Source of the DNA: JAACEU01 sp043816165
Lineage (GTDB): Bacteria > Patescibacteriota > Gracilibacteria > UBA1369 > LOWO2-01-FULL-3
Reading direction: 5' to 3'
Assembly (NCBI GenBank): GCA_043816165.1
Contig: JBDRIE010000025.1
Span: 1-64,000 of the forward strand
DNA: 64,000 nucleotides
Positions 26,338 through 35,558 of this stretch are shown here, in pieces. The notes beneath the pieces are model-generated. The model saw only the letters and a program-made list of their open reading frames with translations, did not search any database and was not told where the DNA came from. A program made the position numbers and the translations under genes. Numbering within the stretch: position 1 is the first letter of the stretch; each line of letters opens with the position of its first letter.

Positions 26338-27861
26338 ATGCCGATTGAGAGAGCATTAATTAGCGTGTCAGATAAGACAGGCGTTGTTGAACTTGCGAAA
26401 AGCTTGGCAGTCAAAGGTGTGGAGATATTATCTACCGGAGGAACTGCTGATGCTTTGAGGGATGGTGGTGTTGACGTGGTGGATGTAAGTGACTACACAG
26501 GATTCCCGGAAATGATGGATGGAAGGGTGAAAACACTACATCCAAAAGTGCACGGAGGCCTTCTTGCATTGCGCGATAATCCGGAACATATGAAGCAGGC
26601 TGAGGAGAATGGAGTGAAGATGATCGATTTGGTTGTTGTGAATTTGTATCCGTTCCAGGAGACTATTGCCCGTGAGGGAGTGACCGAGGAGGAATCAATT
26701 GAGAATATTGATATTGGTGGTCCAAGTATGATCAGAAGTGCGGCTAAGAATTTCAAATATGTGACTGTTTTGACTTCGCCTGAAGATTATAAAATGGTTA
26801 TGGATGGTGAAGTTGATCTGGAAACTCGTAAAAAGTTGGCTCGGAAAGCATTTACCATTACTCATGCATATGATGATGCTATTGAACATTATTTGAGAGA
26901 GCAATTGGGTGAACCCGAGCTACTCGATCTTCATTATGAAAAGGTTGGAAGCTTGAGATATGGTGAAAATCCAAACCAAAAGGCTGCATTTTTCCGAAAT
27001 CCGGAAAATCACGATTCAAATATTACAAATTCAAAAGTTCTGAATGGAAAACAGTTATCTTTCAACAATATTGTGGATGGAGACAGTGCGCTTGAGCTCG
27101 TAAAGGAGTTCAAAGAGCCGACTGCGGTTTTTATTAAACATAATAATCCTTGTGGAGTTGCCTGCGCTTCTACCATCGACGAAGCTTTCGCAAAATGTCA
27201 TGACGTTGACCCGATGTCAGCTTTTGGCTGTGTGATTGCGGTAAATCGCGAGGTTGATGAGGGAATTGTTGACTATATAAAGGAGAACAAAATGTTTGTG
27301 GAGATGATTATTGCTCCAACTTTCGAGGAGAAAGCTTTGAAACGTCTGATGACTCGAAAGAATTTGAGAATTTTGGAGACCGGTGAATTGAAACTCGATC
27401 TTTTGAAGACTGATATCAAAAAAGTCGCGGGTGGAATATTGATTCAAACAAAGGATACTTACGAATTGAAGTCTGAAGATTTTAAAGTTGTGACAAAGAA
27501 GGCTCCGACGAATGAGGAAGTTCAGGCACTCTTATTTGCGAATAAAGTCGTAAAGCATGTGATGTCGAATGCAGTGATAATGGCTAAGGGAACAGAAGTT
27601 GTGGCGGTTGGCGCCGGGCAGATGTCGCGTGTAGATAGCGTGAGAATTGCGGGAATCAAAGGTGGTGACCGGATTCGGGGAAGTGTGATGGCGAGCGATG
27701 CGTTTTTCCCTTTTGCTGATGCTATGGAGGAGGCTATAGAGCTCGGTGTCGTTGCGTTTAGTCAGCCGGGTGGATCTGTGAATGATAAGGAAGTTATTGC
27801 ACGGGCTGATGAGTTAGGCGTTTCTATGGTCTTCACCGGAAGACGTTACTTTAGACACTAA
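26338..27861 (+). CDS. purH: Bifunctional AICAR transformylase / IMP cyclohydrolase
   Basis: 507 residues, full length for both domains. The N-terminal cyclohydrolase (MGS-like) has SVSDKTGVVELA, STGGTADAL, FPEMMDGRVKTLHPKVHGG. The C-terminal transformylase has LRYGENPNQKAAF, the catalytic Lys-His in FIKHNNPCG, and AIELGVVAFSQPGGS. It performs the last two steps to IMP, using 10-formyl-THF. The purP-family genes 1 kb downstream could do the formyl step from formate instead, so two routes may coexist. Stop and the uppP start are joined as TAATATG. Confidence 0.96.
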   Translation: MPIERALISVSDKTGVVELAKSLAVKGVEILSTGGTADALRDGGVDVVDVSDYTGFPEMMDGRVKTLHPKVHGGLLALRDNPEHMKQAEENGVKMIDLVVVNLYPFQETIAREGVTEEESIENIDIGGPSMIRSAAKNFKYVTVLTSPEDYKMVMDGEVDLETRKKLARKAFTITHAYDDAIEHYLREQLGEPELLDLHYEKVGSLRYGENPNQKAAFFRNPENHDSNITNSKVLNGKQLSFNNIVDGDSALELVKEFKEPTAVFIKHNNPCGVACASTIDEAFAKCHDVDPMSAFGCVIAVNREVDEGIVDYIKENKMFVEMIIAPTFEEKALKRLMTRKNLRILETGELKLDLLKTDIKKVAGGILIQTKDTYELKSEDFKVVTKKAPTNEEVQALLFANKVVKHVMSNAVIMAKGTEVVAVGAGQMSRVDSVRIAGIKGGDRIRGSVMASDAFFPFADAMEEAIELGVVAFSQPGGSVNDKEVIARADELGVSMVFTGRRYFRH

Positions 27862-27862
27862 T

Positions 27863-28747
27863 ATGGAGATTTTTGATTCCATTATTCTAGGAATTTTACA
27901 GGGTATAACTGAGTTTTTGCCTATTTCTTCTAGTGGTCATTTAGTTTTGGGTGAATATTATTTGAGTTTGAATGTAGAAATGTTGAAAAGTTTTGATGTT
28001 GTGGTTCATATTGGGACTTTGTTGGCGATTTTTGTTTATTTTTGGAAAGATATTTGGGGAATGTTGAAAGCGATTGGCCGGCTTTTTGTTGGGCGACTTA
28101 AATTGAAAGATCCATATGCTCGATTAATCTTTTTTATAATTATTGGAACTATTCCTGCTGTGATTATCGGGCTTTTCTTTGAGGATTTGATCGATTCTAC
28201 TTTTAGAAATGTTAAGTCGGTGGGGGCCTGGATGATGGTGGTTGGAATTGTTTTTGTGATTGGGGAATATACTTATAGAAGGGTTTATTGCGATGCCGGG
28301 ATTGGGCAGAAGATTGCTGAAAAGGCAGATAATGTTCGAGATTATGTTCAACCGGGAGGATATGAGAGTCCTGAAGTTCGTGGAATGAAATGGTGGAAAG
28401 CAATTGTTATTGGACTCGCTCAGGCTTTGGCTTTGATTCCGGGAGTTTCGCGGTCTGGTTCGACAATTGTTGCGGGCCTTTTCCAGGGAATTAATCGGAG
28501 TGCCGCTGCTAGATTTTCGTTTTTACTGGGAATTCCGGCGATGGCTGGTGCAGGGTTTTTAACGGCTCTTAAGATCCCTGAAAATGGTGGACTGATGGTA
28601 GATATTTGGCCGCTTTTCATTGGATTTTTCACTTCTTTTATTTTTGGTCTTCTTTCTGTAGCTTTTTTAATGAGATTTTTGAAGAAAAACAGCTTAATTG
28701 TGTTTGCAATTTATTTGATTGCACTCGGATTTGGAGTGTTTATTTAA
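27863..28747 (+). CDS. uppP: Undecaprenyl-diphosphatase
   Basis: 294 residues with about eight membrane segments. It has the two signature motifs of the BacA/UppP family: GITEFLPISSSGHLVL (about residues 15-30) and LIPGVSRSGSTIVAGL (about 190-205), which bear the catalytic Glu, Ser and Arg. It recycles the lipid carrier for peptidoglycan and surface glycans. It is coupled to purH by a one-base gap, although the pathways are unrelated. Confidence 0.95.
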   Translation: MEIFDSIILGILQGITEFLPISSSGHLVLGEYYLSLNVEMLKSFDVVVHIGTLLAIFVYFWKDIWGMLKAIGRLFVGRLKLKDPYARLIFFIIIGTIPAVIIGLFFEDLIDSTFRNVKSVGAWMMVVGIVFVIGEYTYRRVYCDAGIGQKIAEKADNVRDYVQPGGYESPEVRGMKWWKAIVIGLAQALALIPGVSRSGSTIVAGLFQGINRSAAARFSFLLGIPAMAGAGFLTALKIPENGGLMVDIWPLFIGFFTSFIFGLLSVAFLMRFLKKNSLIVFAIYLIALGFGVFI

Positions 28748-28810
28748 TTTTTCCTAGACTAATCCTTCTATTTATACTAGAATCGTTTTTAATAATAATA
28801 AAATTTATTA

Positions 28811-29830
28811 ATGGCGAATATTTCCGATTACAAGATAGCAACACTTGGAAGTCATACTGCCCTTCAGATTCTGAAAGGGGCTAAGGATGAGGGCTTTGAG
28901 ACTATTTGTATTTGTCAAAAAGATAGAAGAAAACCTTATGAGAGTTATAAAGTTGCGGATCAGATTATCGAAGTTGATTCATTTAAGGATTATTTCAAAA
29001 TTGAACAGCAACTCATTGATCAAAATGCGATTATTATTCCTCATGGTTCTTATGTTGCATATATTGGAGCTGAGAAAATGATGGATGTGAAGGCGATGCA
29101 CTATGGGACAAAGGGAATCCTGGAATGGGAATCTGATCGCACGAAGGAGAGAGAATGGCTGTTGGATGCCGGAATTAAGTTGCCGAAGATTTTCAAAAAT
29201 CCTGAAGAAATTGACCGAGCTGTCATTATAAAATTTCATGGAGCAAGGGGCGGGAAAGGGTATTTTATTGCGAATTCTCCTGAGGAGTTTAAGGAAAGAA
29301 TACAGGAATATGGAGAGGATCATGATGGATATGTGATTCAGGAATATATCGTGGGAGTTCCGGTTTATTCACATTATTTTTATTCTCGTTTGAACGATGA
29401 ACTTGAGGTTATGGGTTTTGATAAGAGATATGAATCGAATGCGGACTCAATTGGACGTGTTGCCGCGAAGGATCAGGTGGATGTTGGAATCAGGACAACT
29501 TATACAATTACCGGGAACGTTCCTATCGTTTTACGCGAATCTTTGTTGCCGGAGATTTTTGATATGGGTGATAGAGTTATTGAAGCTTCTAGGAAAATTG
29601 TGGACGGTGGGCTTTTTGGCCCGTTCTGTCTTGAGGGAATTATTGACCCGGAACTGAATTATTATGTTTTTGAAATTTCTGCAAGAATTGTAGCCGGAAC
29701 CAATCCTTATGTGCATGGATCACCGTACACTTGGCTTCGATATGACGAGCCTATGAGTACCGGAAGAAGGATTGCCAGGGATATCAAAGACGCTATTGAG
29801 AAGGGCGAAATTGAAAAAGTATTAGGTTAA
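28811..29830 (+). CDS. purP: Formate-dependent AICAR ligase PurP (archaeal-type)
   Basis: ATP-grasp enzyme that makes FAICAR from AICAR, formate and ATP, described in methanogens and common in Archaea. The N-terminal domain has ATLGSHTALQILKGAKDEGF and PHGSYVAYIGA. The ATP-grasp core includes ILEWESDRTKEREWLLDAGI, IIKFHGARGGKGYFIA, YVIQEYIVGVPV, and GPFCLEGI...YYVFEISARIVAGTNPYVHG. At 339 residues it is close to the archaeal 350-360. A bacterial genome carrying it suggests acquisition from Archaea. It is followed 11 bases later by a paralogue. Confidence 0.88.
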   Translation: MANISDYKIATLGSHTALQILKGAKDEGFETICICQKDRRKPYESYKVADQIIEVDSFKDYFKIEQQLIDQNAIIIPHGSYVAYIGAEKMMDVKAMHYGTKGILEWESDRTKEREWLLDAGIKLPKIFKNPEEIDRAVIIKFHGARGGKGYFIANSPEEFKERIQEYGEDHDGYVIQEYIVGVPVYSHYFYSRLNDELEVMGFDKRYESNADSIGRVAAKDQVDVGIRTTYTITGNVPIVLRESLLPEIFDMGDRVIEASRKIVDGGLFGPFCLEGIIDPELNYYVFEISARIVAGTNPYVHGSPYTWLRYDEPMSTGRRIARDIKDAIEKGEIEKVLG

Positions 29831-29841
29831 TTTTATTTTCT

Positions 29842-31032
29842 ATGATTAAAAAGACAGACATCAAACAAATGTTAAAAAAGTACGACACCGGTGATATTAC
29901 TATTGGTGTTTTGGGTGGGCACAGTGCTCTCGATGTGTGTAGTGGTGCGAAAGAATATGGTTTTCGGACTGTGGCGGTTTGCCAGAAGGGTCGGGAGAAA
30001 ACTTTTAAGAAATATTATAAGACTCGGAAAGATGGAAGAGGGTGTATTGATGAAGTAATTTTGGTGGATAAGTTTTCGGATATTGTGAAGCCGGCAATTC
30101 AGAAGCAATTGCAGAAATTGAATACTATTTTCATTCATAATCGATATTTCTGGGTGTATTTTGATAATTTCAAAGACATCGAGGACAAGTTCAAGGTGCC
30201 AATTTTTGGCTTAAGACAAGGTGTAAAGCTGGAGGAACGTGACCAGCCGCTTAATCAATATCATTTGTTGGAGAAAGCCGGGATTAGGATCCCAAAAATC
30301 ATTCGTCGAGGTGATAGTAAAATGAATGCGGAGAAATTGTCAGCGGCGTTTACGAAACATTTTGATGATGACAAAGGTGGACCGCTATTGGTAAAGGTAA
30401 ACGAAGCTACTCGTGGATATGAGAGAGCGTTTTTTATTGCAACTAGCGAGAATAGTTTCCACAGAAAAGCTGAAAAGATGATTGCAAAAGGCCATATTAC
30501 CCAGGAAGACCTGGACAAAGCTGTGATTGAGGAGTTTGTACTTGGAGCGCAGATTAATCTGAATTTCTTTTATTCTCCTTTAAAAGGTGAGTTGGAATTG
30601 ATGGGAACCGATACTCGCAGACAGACCGATCTGGATGGATTTTTGAGGTTGAATGCAAAGGTTCAGGAGACACTTTTGAGTTCAGGATTTAGTCCGAAAA
30701 TGATCGAGACCGGGCATTATTCTGTGACTATGAAGGAGTCATTGGTGGAAAAAGCTTATGAAATTGGTGAGAAATTTGTGAAGACTATGGAGAAAGAGGT
30801 GAAGCCCGGAATGATCGGGCCTTTTGCGCTACAGGGAGCGGTTGCTGCTGATAACGGCAAAGAGGAATTTGTGATTTTTGACGTGAGTATGAGAATTCCC
30901 GGATCGCCCGGTACGAAGTTCACTCCTTATTCCGGTTATCTATATGGTGAAACCTTGAGTTATGGAGAGAGGATCGCTATGGAGATTCATGAAGCGATTG
31001 ATGCGGGGAAACTGGAGGAGATTTTGACTTAA
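29842..31032 (+). CDS. PurP-family ATP-grasp protein, divergent paralogue
   Basis: 396 residues with the same architecture: GVLGGHSALDVCSGAKEYGF at the N-terminus, LLVKVNEATRGYERAFFIA in the ATP-grasp core, VIEEFVLGAQI, and FDVSMRIPGSPGT near the end. It departs from the neighbour at key places: PHGSYVAY is replaced by HNRYFWVYF, and the WESDR segment by KLEERDQ. Archaea often carry PurP paralogues, and those lacking the active-site residues may have another substrate or be partner subunits. Direct tandem arrangement implies duplication or a heteromeric enzyme. Confidence 0.75.
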   Translation: MIKKTDIKQMLKKYDTGDITIGVLGGHSALDVCSGAKEYGFRTVAVCQKGREKTFKKYYKTRKDGRGCIDEVILVDKFSDIVKPAIQKQLQKLNTIFIHNRYFWVYFDNFKDIEDKFKVPIFGLRQGVKLEERDQPLNQYHLLEKAGIRIPKIIRRGDSKMNAEKLSAAFTKHFDDDKGGPLLVKVNEATRGYERAFFIATSENSFHRKAEKMIAKGHITQEDLDKAVIEEFVLGAQINLNFFYSPLKGELELMGTDTRRQTDLDGFLRLNAKVQETLLSSGFSPKMIETGHYSVTMKESLVEKAYEIGEKFVKTMEKEVKPGMIGPFALQGAVAADNGKEEFVIFDVSMRIPGSPGTKFTPYSGYLYGETLSYGERIAMEIHEAIDAGKLEEILT

Positions 31033-31035
31033 TTT

Positions 31036-31593
31036 ATGAAAAAACATATTCCAAATATCCTGACGGTCTTACGTTTGGTTCTTACCGTGGTGATCATTAT
31101 ATGCTTTATTGTGCCGTTTAGTGGGAATTTCTTGTGGATTTTTGGCTTTTTCGTGGTGGCTGTTTTGACTGATTATTTTGATGGAATGCTGGCTCGCAGA
31201 TGGAAAGTGGAGTCTACTTTTGGGAAAGTTTTTGATTCTTTGATTGATAAGATTCTGGTTTTATCGATTTTGATGATGTTGATTCCTTACAATATAGTTC
31301 ATTATGGGATCTTTGTGGCTTTTTTGTTTAGAGATATTTTTGTTGATGGGTTGAAAAATTATCTTTTGTCTCTGAATAAACCTGTTGCTCCGAAGATTAC
31401 CGGGAAATTAAAGTTTTTCTTTCAAACATTGATGATTGGATTGATGTTGTTGCTTCTTAGTGACACTAGGTGGGATGGAGAGGAAGTATTATATATGTTA
31501 GGGATATTAACGACAACTTCTTTGGCCTTGTTTTTCGCTTACTTTAGTGCTTTTCTATACACAAGAGATTTTATTAGATCATATAAATCGTGA
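31036..31593 (+). CDS. pgsA: CDP-alcohol phosphatidyltransferase, probably phosphatidylglycerophosphate synthase
   Basis: 185 residues, about five membrane segments. The CDP-alcohol motif is complete: D-YF-DG-ML-AR-(8)-G-KVF-D-SLI-D (about residues 45-71), giving the metal-binding Asp residues. PgsA joins CDP-diacylglycerol and glycerol-3-phosphate in phospholipid synthesis, but other alcohols cannot be excluded from sequence. It overlaps the next gene by four bases (GTGA). Confidence 0.8.
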   Translation: MKKHIPNILTVLRLVLTVVIIICFIVPFSGNFLWIFGFFVVAVLTDYFDGMLARRWKVESTFGKVFDSLIDKILVLSILMMLIPYNIVHYGIFVAFLFRDIFVDGLKNYLLSLNKPVAPKITGKLKFFFQTLMIGLMLLLLSDTRWDGEEVLYMLGILTTTSLALFFAYFSAFLYTRDFIRSYKS

Positions 31594-32510
31594 AAAACTC
31601 AAAAGTACTTATTATTGGGGGGACGGGGTTTATTGGGAATGCACTTGTGAAGACTCTGGAGGAGCAGGGTTTTAATGATGTAACCGCTGTCTCTCGATCA
31701 TCCCATGGAGTTGATGTGACTGATTTGGAAACTTTGCTGCCTTTTATTGCTATGGCTGATTATGTGATAAATCTTGCGGGTCATATTTCTTTTCATAAAA
31801 AGGATAGGGATGAAGTTTTGAAAATTAATAACGAGGGCTCTATCAATGTTTTACGAGCTTGTGAAAATAGTGATGTGAAGAAATTGGTTCATATGAGTTC
31901 AACCGCTTCATTTGGATTTGATCATGATATAGTCACGGAGGATACAGAATTTGATTGGGATAAACACAAAAATCTTGGTTATAGTTATTCTAAATATTTG
32001 CCGAATAAGCAGATTCATGAAAGTGGGTTGCCGACGAATATTATCTATCCCCCACTTGTGATTGGGCCGGACAGCAACGTAAATGTGGATCGTTTGATTA
32101 AATACGTGCATGGGAAAAAGAATGTTTTTGCTCCTCCCGGAATGAATGCGTATATTGATGTGCGTGACCTAGCTGATGCTATAGTTCGCGTGCTTCTGGA
32201 CGCTGAAAATAATGAGAATTTTATCGTGGCAAAGGAAAATATTACTTTCGTGAAATTGTTCAGTGCAATTGCTGAGCTTCTTGGACAACAAAGTAAGGTT
32301 CGGAAGATTCCGGGGTTTTTGAGAGGGCCTGTAGTTGGGATTTCGAGATTGCTGGAGGGTGTTGGGATTTCAATTCCTTCTGAGAATTTGTTTTTGGGAT
32401 TTAAGGAGCGAAAATTTGATTCGACTAAAATCAGCCGATTGTTGGGATTTGAGCCAAAACACAGCTATCGAGAATCATTGGCAGAATCGATAAAAGGGTT
32501 TATTTCTTGA
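31590..32510 (+). CDS. NAD(P)-dependent epimerase/dehydratase (extended SDR)
   Basis: 306 residues. Rossmann glycine motif GGTGFIG (about residues 9-15), substrate-side VINLAGH, SSTASFG, and the catalytic pair Y-S-x-x-K (YSYSKYLPNKQ). GTG start at 31590 overlaps the pgsA stop. Extended SDRs act on nucleotide sugars or membrane isoprenoids. The following nucleotidyltransferase and glycosyltransferase genes suggest a role in sugar modification for surface polymers, though the substrate is not readable. Confidence 0.85.
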   Translation: MKNSKVLIIGGTGFIGNALVKTLEEQGFNDVTAVSRSSHGVDVTDLETLLPFIAMADYVINLAGHISFHKKDRDEVLKINNEGSINVLRACENSDVKKLVHMSSTASFGFDHDIVTEDTEFDWDKHKNLGYSYSKYLPNKQIHESGLPTNIIYPPLVIGPDSNVNVDRLIKYVHGKKNVFAPPGMNAYIDVRDLADAIVRVLLDAENNENFIVAKENITFVKLFSAIAELLGQQSKVRKIPGFLRGPVVGISRLLEGVGISIPSENLFLGFKERKFDSTKISRLLGFEPKHSYRESLAESIKGFIS

Positions 32511-32533
32511 GCTTTTCCGTATAGATTATTTGC

Positions 32534-33817
32534 ATGAAAGTATTAGTACTTGCAGCCGGGCGCAGTAAGCGTATGAAACCGGTTGAGGATAAAAATTTTT
32601 TGGAGTTCTTGGGAAAACCACTGATTCAGTGGCAGCTTGAGAGTTTGAAGAGGAATGGGCTGAATGATGTGATTGTTGTGGGTGGAGCGCATAATTTGGA
32701 GCGGTTGGAGGACGCGGCGCGTGGAGTTTTTCCTGATGCGCAAGTGGTTGAGCAGGAGAATTTGGATATGGGCATGTGCGGAGCGGTACTTGCGGCACGG
32801 GATGTTTGCGTTGGACCGGTTTTGATATTTAGCAGTAATGATGTTGTTGATGATGAGGCGTTTAAATTGATTGCTGATGCGTCTGAGGGAAATGAGGAAG
32901 GTTATATTCTTGGTAAAAAAGTTGATGAATATTTTCCCGGGGGTTATTTGAAAATTGATGATGGATTAATTTCCGGGATCGTTGAGAAACCTGAACCTGG
33001 TGCGGAACCGAGCGATATGGTAAATCTCGTGGTTCATTATCACAGAGATTATGCTCGTTTGGTACAGTATTTGGAGAATGCGAAGAGCGGTCAGGATGAT
33101 GTATATGAAGTTGCGCTTACAAATATGATTAACGATGGAGTGAAGATGAAAGCTGTGGAATATAGTGGTTATTGGCAGCCTATTAAATATCCTTGGCATG
33201 TTAAACCGGTTTTTGATTATTATTTTAGTAAGTCTGAAAAAGGTGTGAGCGATAGTGCTTCGATTGCGGATTCAGCTGTTATTAAAGGTGATGTGATTAT
33301 TGAGGATAATGTGAAAATTTTTGAAGGAGCTGTTGTGAATGGTCCCGCATATTTGGGTAAAGGATGTATTGTCGCGAATAATGCGTTAGTTCGAGATAGC
33401 CATCTTGGGAAAGGCTGTGTTATTGGTTATTCAACTGAAGTTGCCAGGAGTTTTCTTGGTAATGATGTTTGGACTCATAGTAATTACGTTGGAGATAGTG
33501 TTATTGGCAATAATGTGAGTTTTGGAGCCGGGACTGTTACCGGAAATCTGCGTTTGGACGAAAAAGATATTTATGATGGAATAAAAAAGTTTGGTCTTGT
33601 GACAGGTGATAATATTCGAGTAGGTGTAAATACGAGCTTTATGCCGGGTGTAAAAGTTGGAAGTGATAGTTTTATTGGAGCCGGGATTGTTGTTGCTAAG
33701 AATATTGATGAAAAGAGTTTTGTCCGCGGAGAATGGAATTTGAAAATTTCAGAGAATAAAGCTAGTGTCGATCCGAAAGGTCGTGATGAAATAAAAAATA
33801 AATTAAATAATGGTTAA
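32534..33817 (+). CDS. Bifunctional sugar-1-phosphate nucleotidylyltransferase / left-handed beta-helix protein (GlmU-like)
   Basis: 427 residues. The N-terminal nucleotidyltransferase has LAAGRSKRMKP...NFLEFLGKPLIQW, SSNDVV and GYILGKKVD. The C-terminal hexapeptide beta-helix has VIKGDVIIEDNVKIFEGA, GNNVSFGAGTVTGN. The layout matches GlmU-like or glucose-1-phosphate thymidylyltransferase-like two-domain enzymes of CPR bacteria and archaea. The bacterial GlmU GAGT motif is altered (the usual LAAGxGTRM is LAAGRSKRM), so the nucleotide and sugar are uncertain. It overlaps the next gene by eight bases. Confidence 0.8.
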   Translation: MKVLVLAAGRSKRMKPVEDKNFLEFLGKPLIQWQLESLKRNGLNDVIVVGGAHNLERLEDAARGVFPDAQVVEQENLDMGMCGAVLAARDVCVGPVLIFSSNDVVDDEAFKLIADASEGNEEGYILGKKVDEYFPGGYLKIDDGLISGIVEKPEPGAEPSDMVNLVVHYHRDYARLVQYLENAKSGQDDVYEVALTNMINDGVKMKAVEYSGYWQPIKYPWHVKPVFDYYFSKSEKGVSDSASIADSAVIKGDVIIEDNVKIFEGAVVNGPAYLGKGCIVANNALVRDSHLGKGCVIGYSTEVARSFLGNDVWTHSNYVGDSVIGNNVSFGAGTVTGNLRLDEKDIYDGIKKFGLVTGDNIRVGVNTSFMPGVKVGSDSFIGAGIVVAKNIDEKSFVRGEWNLKISENKASVDPKGRDEIKNKLNNG

Positions 33818-34604
33818 ACTTTCAATTACGATCGTTAATTATAATCAAAAATACTTCCCTCGCCTTTGCGTGGAGGCTTTGAAGAAGAGCAAAACTGATT
33901 TCGAATTTGAGATTATATTTTGTGATAACAACTCTCACGATGAAAGCCTGGATTATTTAAAAAAAGCTTCTGAGAAAGGAGATATTATCCTCACAGAGTC
34001 TGGAAAGAACCTTGGCTATGGTGCAGGCATGAATTATGCGGCGCGAGAAGCTAAAGGAAAATATATTTTGATTTTGAATGCAGACATAACAGTCGATACT
34101 GACTCTTTGCAAAAGCTTGTTGATTATCTCGAAACACATCCGGATGTTGGAATGGTTGGACCAAAGCTTATGTATCACAATGGTGAAGTTCAGAGGTCTT
34201 GTAGACGCCATTTCAATTTCTTTGACCTATTTATTAAAAGAACTTTTTTACGAAAAATTTGGCCTTTCAAGAAAAGATATGAAAACTATTTGATGGAAGA
34301 TTTCAATCATATGAGTACGCAAGAGGTGGATCTAATAACCGGAGCGTTTATGATGATGCCGATGGAGGTTTTCCAAAAAATAAACGGTTTTGACGAAAGA
34401 TTTTTCTTATTTATGGAGGATTTTGATCTTTGTAGAAAAACTCAGAAAGCCGGTTACAAGGTTGTCTATTATCCCGAAGCGGTTGCCACCCATTACCACA
34501 AAAGGCTTAGTCAGGGGTCGCTTTGGAAATTAGCTTTAAATAAAGTTTCTTGGTATCACCTAGCGAGTGCAATTAAGTACCATTGGAAATGGAAAGGTAA
34601 ATAA
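33810..34604 (+). CDS. Glycosyltransferase family 2
   Basis: 264 residues, GT-A fold: LSITIVNYNQ at the start, FCDNNSHDESLDYL, the metal-binding LNADITV, GAFMMMPMEVFQKINGFDERFFLFMEDFDLCRK (the ED motif for acceptor activation), and a basic C-terminus. It is the rhamnosyltransferase-like subgroup that adds a sugar to a lipid-linked or cell-surface acceptor in the cytoplasm. Overlap with the upstream nucleotidyltransferase implies a joint surface-glycan pathway. Confidence 0.88.
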   Translation: MVKLSITIVNYNQKYFPRLCVEALKKSKTDFEFEIIFCDNNSHDESLDYLKKASEKGDIILTESGKNLGYGAGMNYAAREAKGKYILILNADITVDTDSLQKLVDYLETHPDVGMVGPKLMYHNGEVQRSCRRHFNFFDLFIKRTFLRKIWPFKKRYENYLMEDFNHMSTQEVDLITGAFMMMPMEVFQKINGFDERFFLFMEDFDLCRKTQKAGYKVVYYPEAVATHYHKRLSQGSLWKLALNKVSWYHLASAIKYHWKWKGK

Positions 34605-34618
34605 ATAATATAAATCAT

Positions 34619-34936
34619 ATGAGCCCATTTTTTCTACATATAGCAATAATCGCGGTTCTCGATATTGCCGCCTCTATAACAGCAAAATATTATAGCATTA
34701 CAAAACATCCTCTTTTACTTGTTGCTACGTTTATAATTTTAGGCTCCGCGGGTGTTGTATTTGCAAAGTCTTTAAAATATGAAGGGGTTGCTATCGCTAA
34801 CGTACTATGGATTGTTGTGTCGATTATTGGCGTTACTTTGATTGGATATTTGTATTTCAAAGAAAGCATTACAGGAATCCAGATGGCTGGAATTGTGGTT
34901 ATTACTTTGGGTTTAGTGATGGTGAATTTGAAATAA
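34619..34936 (+). CDS. Small multidrug resistance/EamA-type membrane protein
   Basis: 105 residues with four hydrophobic segments, typical of the SMR family: DIAASITAKYYSI, LVATFIILGSAGVVFAKSL, GVAIANVLWIVVSIIGVTLIGYLYFKE, IQMAGIVVITLGLVMVN. Members form dimers and exchange small cations or carry undecaprenyl-linked sugars (ArnE/F type). Position next to the glycosyltransferase favours a flippase-like role over drug efflux, but this is inference. The conserved SMR Glu is not in its usual place (residue 14 is in IAVLDIA, Asp instead). Confidence 0.75.
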   Translation: MSPFFLHIAIIAVLDIAASITAKYYSITKHPLLLVATFIILGSAGVVFAKSLKYEGVAIANVLWIVVSIIGVTLIGYLYFKESITGIQMAGIVVITLGLVMVNLK

Positions 34937-34937
34937 T

Positions 34938-35522
34938 TTATTTCCGCTTCGCTAATTGGCGGATCACTTCAGGGTACCACTCCTTTTCGAGGGCCTGGAC
35001 GCGGTCTTTTAGAGTTTCCGGCGTGTCTTCGGCGTAAACCGGGCAGGTTTTTTGGAGAATAATCGGGCCTGTGTCTACTCCTTCATCCAAGTAGTGGATT
35101 GTCATTCCTGTTTCCTTGTCGCCTGAGGCTAATACAGCTTCGTGGACTCCCTTTCCGAAGAAATCCTTTCCGGCATATTTTGGGATGAGAGCAGGATGAA
35201 CATTTATAATTTTGTTGCGGAATTTTTCGATGAATCCTGATGTGAGGATTCTCATATAGCCGATCAGTACTACCAAATCAACTTTGTGTTTTTCGAGTAG
35301 TTCTGCGACTTTTTGATCAAATTCTTCGCGAGTCCTGTTGGCAGTTTTTACCCAAATCCCTTTGTATCCTTGTTCGCTCGCTCTTTTTAAAGCATAAGCA
35401 TTTTTCTTATTACTAATAACTACTGAAAGTTCGATTCCCGGCATCTTGCCGTCTTTCATTTCGTCTATGATTGCTTGTAGGTCAGTTCCTTTTGTTGATG
35501 CTAATACTCCGATTCTGAACAT
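34938..35522 (-). CDS. purN: Phosphoribosylglycinamide formyltransferase
   Basis: 194 residues. Makes formyl-GAR in the third step of purine synthesis, using 10-formyl-THF. Seen: IGVLASTKGTDLQAIID (phosphate-binding loop), VVISNKKNAYALKRA, LIGYMRILT, the catalytic Asn and His in INVHPALIP, and the catalytic Asp in HYLDEGVDTGPII. The phosphate loop normally reads SGxGSN; here STKGTD keeps the spacing. It shares the strand with sdaAA, and a palindrome separates them. Its stop faces the end of the SMR gene one base away. Confidence 0.92.
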   Translation of the reverse strand: MFRIGVLASTKGTDLQAIIDEMKDGKMPGIELSVVISNKKNAYALKRASEQGYKGIWVKTANRTREEFDQKVAELLEKHKVDLVVLIGYMRILTSGFIEKFRNKIINVHPALIPKYAGKDFFGKGVHEAVLASGDKETGMTIHYLDEGVDTGPIILQKTCPVYAEDTPETLKDRVQALEKEWYPEVIRQLAKRK

Positions 35523-35537
35523 AATATATTTGGTTAG

Positions 35538-35554
35538 CCCCGCATTCTGCGGGG
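35538..35554. repeat. GC-rich palindrome, intergenic copy 2
   Basis: CCCCGC-ATTCT-GCGGGG between sdaAA and purN. On the minus strand it reads CCCCGCAGAATGCGGGG then CTAA, matching the copy at 3877-3891 apart from two extra loop bases. Confidence 0.6.
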
Positions 35555-35558
35555 GTGG

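Noticed and set aside
32534..33817. Calling the two-domain nucleotidyltransferase GlmU
   Set aside because: The nucleotide-binding motif differs (LAAGRSKRM) and acetyltransferase residues are not clear, so only GlmU-like is justified.
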